Assembly (NCBI GenBank): GCA_965369995.1 | Contig: CBDURO010000044.1 | Location: 1-11,746, forward strand | Direction: 5' to 3' | Source: JAHJCW01 sp965369995 | GTDB taxonomy: Bacteria; Fidelibacterota; Marinisomatia; Marinisomatales; JAHJCW01 | Length of the DNA stretch: 11,746 bases | Part shown: positions 6,587 to 11,746 of the stretch, in pieces | How positions within the stretch are numbered: position 1 is the stretch's first letter | Layout: every line of letters begins with the position of its first letter | Made by a program: the position numbers and the translations under genes | Notes under the pieces: model-generated | Seen by the model: only the letters and a program-made list of their open reading frames with translations | What the model was told of the DNA's origin: nothing | Database searches by the model: none

Positions 6587-7432
6587 TTATTTCTCTTTTT
6601 GTAAATTTTTTCCAACGTACCAAATAATACCGGCAGCGATCACCATAGCAAAACAAAGGATTTGTCCCATCGAAAAATTAAGGAAGACAAACCCTAAATG
6701 TTCATCAGGTTCTCTAAAAAATTCAATGAAAAAGCGAAAAATTCCGTAGCCAAAAACATATAATCCGGTAATAAAACCGGGAAATATTTTGATTTTTCTT
6801 AACGGCCAAACAATTGCAAATAATACGATCCCTTCAAAAAATGCTTCGTATAGTTGCGAGGGATGTCGCAATAAACTATCGCGGGCAGCGGGAAAGTACA
6901 TACCAATTGCGGCATCAGTAACACGTCCATATAGTTCACCATTTATAAAGTTACCGATTCGTCCAAAAGTAAATGCCAATGGAATACCGGGAATTAGCAG
7001 GTCGGTTAATTTAAACAAAGATACTTTCTCCTTATGGCTAAAAATAATCCATGCAATCGCAATACCGATTACACCACCGTGATAGGACATACCGGAAATG
7101 CCGGTGAACTGCCATGAGCCATTTACTTTAGCAAATGGTAAAATAATGCTAAACGGATTAGATAGAAACCAATCGAAGTTGTAAAACAGTACGTAACCAA
7201 CGCGGGCGCCTATTAGCAGACCAAGTATAGCCCAGGTAACCGCATTGCTCAGAAATTCTGTTGTGTACGGAAGTTTTTCGTTTTTTAAGCGATATTTTGC
7301 CATTAAGTATGCAATTGTGAATGCAACAATGTACATCATCCCATACCATCTAATCGGGAAATCGCCGATCGTGAAAATGGTAGGATCCATTTTGCTTGGC
7401 AAGTATTGCCACCAATGTAAGAAATTTTCCAT
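6587..7432 (-). CDS. lgt: Prolipoprotein diacylglyceryl transferase
   Basis: A 281-residue, seven-helix inner-membrane enzyme that moves diacylglycerol from phosphatidylglycerol to the lipobox Cys of prolipoproteins, the first step of lipoprotein maturation. Family signatures are intact: DPTIFTIGDFPIRWYG near the N-terminus (16-31), SYHGGVIG (His118 region), the Lgt signature FGRIGNFINGELYG (Arg158, Asn161), HPSQLYEAFFEG (190-201) and RFFIEFFREPDE (Arg240). Length is normal. The ATG at 7432 gives the usual short lead before the first helix. It is single, divergent from the gene at 7532 and separated from padR by a repeat-filled gap. It is unlikely to be functionally tied to its neighbours. 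Confidence 0.97.
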   Translation of the reverse strand: MENFLHWWQYLPSKMDPTIFTIGDFPIRWYGMMYIVAFTIAYLMAKYRLKNEKLPYTTEFLSNAVTWAILGLLIGARVGYVLFYNFDWFLSNPFSIILPFAKVNGSWQFTGISGMSYHGGVIGIAIAWIIFSHKEKVSLFKLTDLLIPGIPLAFTFGRIGNFINGELYGRVTDAAIGMYFPAARDSLLRHPSQLYEAFFEGIVLFAIVWPLRKIKIFPGFITGLYVFGYGIFRFFIEFFREPDEHLGFVFLNFSMGQILCFAMVIAAGIIWYVGKNLQKEK

Positions 7433-7531
7433 ATGATTTAACTCGATTTATCCAATTTTAATACGGTAAGTTTAAGTATTGAAAGTATAAAAGTTTAATT
7501 AGTTTTTAAGTTTATGAGTTAGGGAGTTATA

Positions 7532-8038
7532 ATGGAGTTGAAAGAATTTTCGAAAAATCAATTAATTGGAATGTTAGATGATTTTGCTAAAAATTGGTTA
7601 GCACATGACGGTTTGTGGTTCCAGGCGGTCGAACACGATTTTGGGATGGAAGCCGCAATAAAGTGCGATACCGATGCATGGCGAAAGTTTACTGTTATTG
7701 AAGCCAAACGCATTATGAAACGCCACAGCATTCCGGAGAATAGCGGTTTGGACGGATTGAAAAAAGCTCTTGGTTTCCGGCTGTACAGCCGATTAAATAT
7801 TCAGAGTTTTGTTAATGAATCAGAAAATTCATTTGAATTTCAAATGAATGATTGTCGTGTTCAGTCTGCTCGAAAACGACACGGTTTATCTGACTTTCCA
7901 TGTAAATCAGTTGGACTTGTTGAATATACAGAATTTGCTAAAACAATTGATCCTCGTATTAAAACCACTTGTATTGTCTGCCCGCCTGATGAACACCCTA
8001 ATGAATATTATTGCGCATGGCGGTTTTCTATTTTATAA
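7532..8038 (+). CDS. DUF6125-like cytosolic protein with a conserved-looking Cys cluster
   Basis: A 168-residue soluble protein without signal peptide. The N-terminal half (LAHDGLWFQAVEHDFGMEAA, 23-42; WRKFTVIEAKRIMKRHSI, 50-67; ALGFRLYSRLNIQSF, 79-93) matches my memory of the DUF6125 family; function unknown. The C-terminal half carries Cys108, Cys124, Cys147, Cys150 and Cys161 with His155 in TTCIVCPPDEHPNEYYCAW, a likely metal or cofactor site. A strong AGGGAG ribosome site (7521-7526, 5 bp before ATG) fixes the start. It is divergent from lgt (99-bp gap) and its stop overlaps the znuB stop. The family name is from recall, so moderate confidence; that it is a real gene is nearly certain. 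Confidence 0.75.
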   Translation: MELKEFSKNQLIGMLDDFAKNWLAHDGLWFQAVEHDFGMEAAIKCDTDAWRKFTVIEAKRIMKRHSIPENSGLDGLKKALGFRLYSRLNIQSFVNESENSFEFQMNDCRVQSARKRHGLSDFPCKSVGLVEYTEFAKTIDPRIKTTCIVCPPDEHPNEYYCAWRFSIL

Positions 8039-8851
8039 TTTTGTATAACGTTTGAATACGGCACTTATTGATAACAGTACCGCAAAAGTAACAACAATTG
8101 ATGCCCCGGTTGGAATGTCAAATATTAAAGATGCGATCATTCCAAGTAAACTCCCTACGATACCGAATATCCAACCGAATACCAAGCGGTTTCGAGTTCC
8201 TTTCACAAATAATAAAGCTGCAACGGCGGGAATTATAAGGAATGAAAACACTAATAACACTCCGGCAATTTTAACTGAGCTTGTTACTACAAATCCAAAG
8301 GTCACGTAGAAAAGAAAATCCCATAGACGAGTATTAACTACTGTACTATTTTTATTGTTTATTGACTGTGATGCAGACAAAAATTGTTTTCTGTAAATAT
8401 AATGAAAGGTGCCAATGACAGCATACAAAACAAAGGTTTGCAATACAATCTTTGGAGTAACAAAAAGTATTGATCCAATCAATAAATGATTAATATGTTC
8501 CGCGCCTTCTGCTGATTTGCTAAATAATAAAATCATTAAAGCGATTGATGCTACATAAGTAATCCCAATAATTGCTTCTTGAGGTACTTTTTCATCGCGG
8601 CTTTTCGTGTAGGAAAATAAAATTGCGCCAAGAAATGTAAAACCCAGAGCAATTAAATAGGTTGATGTTGCATCATGTTCTAGTCCCATTAAAATACCGA
8701 CAGCAGTTCCTAGTGCTGCTACTTGGGCGAGTGCGAGGTCAACAAATATGACCCCGCGTGTTACAACGTGCAATCCCAAATAAACGTGGATTCCTGTTAA
8801 AACAAATGCCGCTAAGAGAGGCCAAAAAACCAAATCAATGTAATCAATCAT
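8033..8851 (-). CDS. znuB: Zinc/manganese ABC transporter permease, ZnuB-like (ABC-3 family)
   Basis: A 272-residue inner-membrane permease with about eight to nine hydrophobic helices. ABC-3 family features: the RGVIFVDLALAQVAALG segment near the N-terminus, an EAIIGITYVASIALMILL segment, HINHLLIGSILFV, and the late VKIAGVLLVFSFLIIPAVAALL stretch. It moves the metal released by ZnuA across the membrane. The ATG at 8851 is preferred over a TTG 12 bp upstream because GAGG (8858-8861) is placed 6 bp before it. It overlaps the end of znuA by 8 bp, so translation is coupled. Oddly, no ATPase gene accompanies the pair. Zn versus Mn cannot be settled from the permease; the His-rich neighbour argues for zinc. 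Confidence 0.9.
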   Translation of the reverse strand: MIDYIDLVFWPLLAAFVLTGIHVYLGLHVVTRGVIFVDLALAQVAALGTAVGILMGLEHDATSTYLIALGFTFLGAILFSYTKSRDEKVPQEAIIGITYVASIALMILLFSKSAEGAEHINHLLIGSILFVTPKIVLQTFVLYAVIGTFHYIYRKQFLSASQSINNKNSTVVNTRLWDFLFYVTFGFVVTSSVKIAGVLLVFSFLIIPAVAALLFVKGTRNRLVFGWIFGIVGSLLGMIASLIFDIPTGASIVVTFAVLLSISAVFKRYTKL

Positions 8852-9728
8852 TATAATCCTCAAAAAATTCGGATATAGTTTGGAGATTATATCGAATCAT
8901 TTTTAAATAAGTTTCAGTATTTGGTAATGCACCCACAGACTGCGCTAAATGAACTATTTGAATGCCTGTTTTGACGGCTAAGAATTTTGGTGCTTTATCG
9001 CTGAAATAGGTTTCCATACCAATTAATTTGATATCATCGGATTCGATTGTGTGTATCAATCTATCCAAGTGAATAGGGGATGGCATTATGCCCGGTTTTG
9101 GTTCAATAAATTGTACTGCTTCTAATCCAAAGCGTTCATTAAAATAAGGCCAGGAATTATGATAATAAATTAATTTTTTCCCTTGTAAATTATTGAAATC
9201 CTGTAGCCATTTAGTAAGTGAATTATCAATATTTTTTTTGAATTCATTAAAATTGTTTTCATAAAATTCACGCCCTACCGGATCGACAGAAATAAGTACT
9301 TTGGTAATATTCTCAGCAATGATTTTGCCATTTTCCGGATCGAGCCAGTAATGAGGATTTCCCATTCGGTGTATATCGCCCATACTGGCGTCAATCTTAG
9401 TAGTTGGTACTTCTAAAGGTTTGATGTTTTTAGAGCAATTCACTATTGTCAGTTTACGGTTACGAGAACCATCAATAATTTGATTTGCCCATAAATCCAA
9501 TTCCAAACCTACTTTCAGGTAAATATCAGCTTTTTTGACTTTTAACATGTAAGATGGTAAAACTTCCACATGATGGTGGTCCTGTTTACCAGTTGCGATA
9601 CTGATAACCTTAATACGGTCACCGCCGATTGTCTTGGCGATATCGGCTAAATCGGTGGTAGATGTTACTACATTGATTTTACAAAATATGATTGAAGTTA
9701 TTAAAATAGTAAAAATAATCTTTTTCAT
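8844..9728 (-). CDS. znuA: Periplasmic zinc-binding protein of an ABC transporter, ZnuA-like
   Basis: A 294-residue cluster A-I substrate-binding protein. The N-terminus MKKIIFTILITSIIFCKINVV is a signal sequence; its Cys16 is not in a proper lipobox (F precedes it). The metal site is readable: His51-53 (GKQDHHHVEVLPS), His126 (GNPHYWLDP), His190 (YYHNSWPYF) and probably Glu239 (GMETYFSDKAPK), the His-His-His-Asp/Glu pattern of zinc-binding members. The acidic His-rich loop found in many ZnuA proteins is absent; instead the adjoining outer-membrane protein is His-rich. An AGGG ribosome site 7 bp before the ATG overlaps the stop of the barrel gene. It overlaps znuB downstream by 8 bp. Manganese-binding relatives are the main alternative. 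Confidence 0.92.
   Translation of the reverse strand: MKKIIFTILITSIIFCKINVVTSTTDLADIAKTIGGDRIKVISIATGKQDHHHVEVLPSYMLKVKKADIYLKVGLELDLWANQIIDGSRNRKLTIVNCSKNIKPLEVPTTKIDASMGDIHRMGNPHYWLDPENGKIIAENITKVLISVDPVGREFYENNFNEFKKNIDNSLTKWLQDFNNLQGKKLIYYHNSWPYFNERFGLEAVQFIEPKPGIMPSPIHLDRLIHTIESDDIKLIGMETYFSDKAPKFLAVKTGIQIVHLAQSVGALPNTETYLKMIRYNLQTISEFFEDYND
8858..8861 (-). promoter_or_regulatory. Ribosome-binding site that decides the znuB start
   Basis: GAGG on the minus strand, 6 bp before the ATG at 8851, lies inside the last codons of znuA. The alternative TTG start overlaps this motif and would have no ribosome site of its own. Confidence 0.65.
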
Positions 9729-9737
9729 TGTATTACC

Positions 9738-10745
9738 CTAAAATTGATGTGGTTTATGAGGTCCCAATGCCCAAATAATTTGAGCTACTAAAGAAAGATG
9801 TGGATCTTCGGCACCATGATATACTTGATGAAGTCTTAGTCTAAAAACAGATGATTCTTCCACTGGACTGAATCCGGCAAAAATGCCGATTGATTGGTAC
9901 GATTCTTCTTCGATATCATCAGAAAAATCTAAAATCAATCCGGTATTCCAAATACGGTTAAACTGATAGTTCACCCAAGTATATCCGGCATTGATTCTTT
10001 CCCCTTCATGAGTTGATTTATGGAAATAATCACCCTGTAAAACAAATGAACGATAAGTGTCAGGACGCCATTTAAATTTATAATCTGCTCCAATAATTGA
10101 ACTTTCTTGTCCGTTAATCTCTTGGTAGTAACTCATACCTATTTCAAGATGAGTATCATAGCTCAAATCAAAGAAATGTGATAAGCGACCGGACAATGCA
10201 TTACCAACTTCTGTTTCTTCATGTTCATGCTCATGTTCATGCTCTTCCTCATGTCCATGATGATGTTGTGAAATTCCTTTTTGGAAAATCCCGAGTGAAA
10301 GATTGCTATACCAAGGAAGTGGTAATAACAAGTTTCCTTCCACCCCGACACTTGACCACATTTCATTACCAATTGTATTTTGAACGGGAACAGAGGGAAG
10401 TATATAATAATAAGTATGGCTGTGTTCTTTGTTGATCTTGCCAAAATCCGGTCTAAATTTACCGGTTCTTAAGCCAAGATTAAATGGCAAACCACGCTCT
10501 ATAGAAAGAAATGCTTCTTCTATATGGATTGGTGATTCATCATTATGTTTGTGTAGATATACATCGGCACGGGCGAAAGGATTTACGTACCCTTGAATGG
10601 CAAGTTCAACGCCGGAGCTGTTAAAACTTGATTCGCTACCATCAGTTTCTGCAATTAAATCCCCGATAACACTAATATCGGGATTGACAGTAGTTTGAGC
10701 AAAAATAATTGTAAATAATAATAAAATCGGAAATATTTTCCGCAT
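9738..10745 (-). CDS. Outer-membrane beta-barrel protein with His-rich loop, probable zinc channel
   Basis: A 335-residue protein with a clear signal peptide (MRKIFPILLLFTIIFA, cleavage before Gln17). Alternating hydrophobic/polar strands follow (VELAIQGYVN, ARADVYLH, FRLRLHQVY) and a C-terminal Phe (GPHKPHQF), the usual BAM recognition residue. Residues 161-176 are HHHGHEEEHEHEHEHE, placed between strands where an extracellular or periplasmic loop would be. I see no TonB box or plug domain, so it looks like a porin-type channel and not a TonB receptor. A perfect GGAGG ribosome site (10751-10755) lies 5 bp before the ATG. It is co-directional with znuA, 9 nt apart, which supports a role in zinc passage. 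The exact family is not recognised. Confidence 0.82.
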   Translation of the reverse strand: MRKIFPILLLFTIIFAQTTVNPDISVIGDLIAETDGSESSFNSSGVELAIQGYVNPFARADVYLHKHNDESPIHIEEAFLSIERGLPFNLGLRTGKFRPDFGKINKEHSHTYYYILPSVPVQNTIGNEMWSSVGVEGNLLLPLPWYSNLSLGIFQKGISQHHHGHEEEHEHEHEHEETEVGNALSGRLSHFFDLSYDTHLEIGMSYYQEINGQESSIIGADYKFKWRPDTYRSFVLQGDYFHKSTHEGERINAGYTWVNYQFNRIWNTGLILDFSDDIEEESYQSIGIFAGFSPVEESSVFRLRLHQVYHGAEDPHLSLVAQIIWALGPHKPHQF

Positions 10746-10795
10746 AAAAACCTCCGTAAAATTTGTATTGTATAGATATTATTAGAAAACAGTCG

Positions 10796-10821
10796 GGAAT
10801 GCTGTTTTAGCTTAGCATTCC
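10796..10821 (-). other. Stem-loop across the stop codon of the small exported-protein gene
   Basis: GGAATGCT (10796-10803) and AGCATTCC (10814-10821) are exact reverse complements with a 10-nt loop, and the TAA stop (10809-10807) falls in the loop. In the minus-strand RNA it is followed by CGACTGTTTTC, only a short T-run, so it is a weak terminator at best. It could lower read-through or protect RNA ends between the first gene and the barrel gene. Confidence 0.45.
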
Positions 10822-11148
10822 GGGAGGTGCGCGTGGATCTGATGTTGTATAGGTATCAGATAAATAGAATTGACTCTGAATAACAAAAAAATAATGATCC
10901 GATTCAATAGTAAAACTTAACTCGATCGGAGGATTGTCCCCACTTGTCATCAATGTTGCGTTAGCCCAAGGGCAATCTTTATTATTGCTTTGATTATTTT
11001 CCGATAAATTGATTTGAGAAGAAGGATTGCCGGGAATATACAGATGGTGAGATATTCCCATATGGCTGGTAGAAGCCATTAAAAATATCATTAACCATAT
11101 GGCAGTGAAGGTTGAAAAGATTGATTTTGTTTTATTTTTCATCATCAT
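10807..11148 (-). CDS. Small exported protein ending in PRAPP (DUF2946-like), metal-associated
   Basis: A 113-residue protein with an N-terminal hydrophobic signal or anchor (FSTFTAIWLMIFLMA, 11-25), then His29, His34, His35, a single Cys59 (DCPWANA) and the C-terminal TTSDPRAPPGML. The combination of a short leader, His residues after it, a Cys-Pro in the middle and a closing RAPP/RGPP motif resembles the DUF2946 type of small protein often found beside metal-uptake genes; this is recall, not a search. Three ATGs stand in a row (11148, 11145, 11142); GGA placed 6 bp before the third makes 11142 a slightly better start. First gene of the putative zinc operon, 61 bp upstream of the barrel gene. 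It may be a metallochaperone; unproven. Confidence 0.6.
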   Translation of the reverse strand: MMMKNKTKSIFSTFTAIWLMIFLMASTSHMGISHHLYIPGNPSSQINLSENNQSNNKDCPWANATLMTSGDNPPIELSFTIESDHYFFVIQSQFYLSDTYTTSDPRAPPGMLS

Positions 11149-11205
11149 TCCAAAGCTAATATTAAGAATATTAGATAAATCAAAGACAGTCTTATTAATT
11201 CAAAG

Positions 11206-11230
11206 ATTATATGTTATAATTACTTAACAT
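11206..11230 (-). promoter_or_regulatory. Candidate Zur-like operator and -10 element of the zinc operon
   Basis: ATGTTA (11211-11216) and TAACAT (11225-11230) form a perfect dyad with an 8-bp spacer. The half-site ATGTTATAAT is the same as the left half of the E. coli Zur box, but the E. coli box has a 5-bp centre between these arms, so the match is partial. On the minus strand a TATAAT hexamer (11211-11206) abuts the dyad, about 60 bp upstream of the first gene. This is where a zinc repressor would be expected. Confidence 0.4.
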
Positions 11231-11282
11231 TTACTTAATATGTGTTTAATAAATTAATTCATAAGTCGTAATTTTAGACATT

Positions 11283-11356
11283 GGGCGATTAGCTCAGTTG
11301 GTCAGAGCGCTGTCTTCACACGGCAGAGGTCGGCAGTTCGAGCCTGCCATCGCCCA
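11283..11356 (+). tRNA. tRNA-Val, anticodon CAC
   Basis: A 74-nt cloverleaf: acceptor GGGCGAT/ATCGCCC, D-stem GCTC/GAGC, anticodon stem CTGTC/GGCAG (one G-T pair) with loop TTCACAC, so anticodon CAC reading GUG, and T-arm GGCAG/CTGCC with loop TTCGAGC. The discriminator base is A. The next bases are CCC, so the CCA tail is not encoded and must be added enzymatically. Confidence 0.95.
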
Positions 11357-11364
11357 CCCTCTAT

Positions 11365-11389
11365 AAACCCCGTTTCACGACGGGGTTTT
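11365..11389 (+). terminator. Rho-independent terminator of the tRNA-Val gene
   Basis: AAACCCCGT (11365-11373) pairs with ACGGGGTTT (11380-11388) around a 6-nt loop, and the stem runs into a T-run (TTTT then GTGTTTT). It is 8 bp after the tRNA. Confidence 0.85.
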
Positions 11390-11405
11390 GTGTTTTAAGC
11401 AGTTA

Positions 11406-11439
11406 AGTCAATTTAGTCACACTTGGTCATACTTAGTCA
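11406..11439 (+). repeat. Four spaced RGTCA units after the tRNA
   Basis: AGTCA at 11406 and 11415, GGTCA at 11425 and AGTCA at 11435 lie 9, 10 and 10 bp apart; the last three sit in ACTTRGTCA-like units. Helically phased short repeats beside a tRNA look like protein-binding sites, for instance the arm sites of a tyrosine integrase. No integrase is seen. Confidence 0.5.
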
Positions 11440-11452
11440 AATATCACCAAAT

Positions 11453-11476
11453 ATCGTATACAAACCATCGTATACA
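11453..11476 (+). repeat. Pair of 10-bp direct repeats ATCGTATACA
   Basis: ATCGTATACA occurs at 11453-11462 and 11467-11476 (14-bp period). Each copy contains the palindrome GTATAC. It follows the RGTCA cluster by 13 bp and is probably part of the same site. Confidence 0.5.
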
Positions 11477-11746
11477 GAATTGCTGGCGGATCTAAATTGG
11501 TAGAAAATAGGCTATTATTTGTTACATTATCCATATACCTGATTAATTACTAAAATTATGGGTTTTAATACACAGATCATGCCAGGGACACCGGAGGCTG
11601 TCATTCCGTCAACACACAAAACAATCTTATATGCAAATTAAATCAAATAACCCTAACTTTGATAGTGGTCCAAACATTGGGGGCAGGTCAGTGTGATCCC
11701 TGCTCCTTCCATTGCAGGACCCGGTATGAAAACGAATGCTAAGCCT
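11477..11746. other. Non-coding right edge, no supported gene
   Basis: Only short frames of about 20-30 codons are found on either strand, plus unremarkable frames open to the edge on the minus strand (one stops at 11655-11653). GC content rises after about 11660, where GGGGCAGG (11681-11688) and CCTGCTCC (11699-11706) form a near-perfect 8-bp dyad and GTCAGTGTGATCC lies between them. This could be the end of an insertion sequence entering the window, but nothing confirms it. Confidence 0.4.

Noticed and set aside
6504..6749. 81-codon plus-strand frame covering the repeats and the end of lgt
   Set aside because: It consists of translated repeat DNA plus the antisense of lgt; composition is not protein-like.
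9679..9728. Lipoprotein signal in ZnuA
   Set aside because: Cys16 is preceded by Phe, not Gly/Ala/Ser, so the lipobox is not acceptable even though lgt is in the window.
10178..10435. 85-codon plus-strand frame rich in His and Val
   Set aside because: It is the antisense of the His-Glu tract of the barrel gene; no ribosome site and no independent support.
9738..10745. TonB-dependent receptor
   Set aside because: At 335 residues it is too short, and no plug domain or TonB box is visible.

Overview
The window reads as chromosomal DNA of an AT-rich Gram-negative bacterium. The envelope genes support this: a prolipoprotein diacylglyceryl transferase, a periplasmic zinc-binding protein and an outer-membrane beta-barrel ending in Phe. 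The signal peptides (short, ending FAQ), the style of the small genes and the dispersed repeats suggest the FCB side of the tree (Marinimicrobia/Calditrichaeota/Ignavibacteria-like). That placement is inference; no 16S gene is present.

Left part (1-2369): a minus-strand SOS mutagenesis operon, lexA -> imuB -> imuC. imuC (DnaE2-type polymerase, N-terminal PHP part only) runs off the left edge and is easily missed because it has no stop in the window. ImuB is a Y-family protein that has lost the usual catalytic acidic residues but keeps a clamp-binding-like QTSIF. No imuA lies between the genes. A perfect 9-bp direct repeat with an 11-bp period sits just before the lexA start and is a candidate LexA operator. 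gpmI (glycolysis) diverges from lexA.

Middle (3930-8038): a small unknown gene whose reading frame continues upstream of its first ATG through a convincing membrane helix; then a tightly packed padR-fetA-fetB operon (a FetAB/UPF0014-type ABC transporter, probably metal export) with a perfect inverted repeat just upstream of padR; then about 270 bp of non-coding DNA holding five different short repeats side by side; then lgt; then, divergently, a DUF6125-like Cys-rich protein.

Right part (8033-11282): a minus-strand zinc-uptake locus in transcription order: small exported protein ending PRAPP -> His-rich outer-membrane barrel -> znuA -> znuB. A Zur-like dyad precedes the first gene. No ATPase gene is in this locus, so the transporter must borrow one from elsewhere. 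Zinc would cross the outer membrane through the His-rich barrel, be captured by ZnuA and be passed to ZnuB.

Right edge (11283-11746): tRNA-Val(CAC) with its terminator, then two sets of short direct repeats and non-coding DNA. The layout resembles a tRNA-linked integration site, but no integrase is visible inside the window.
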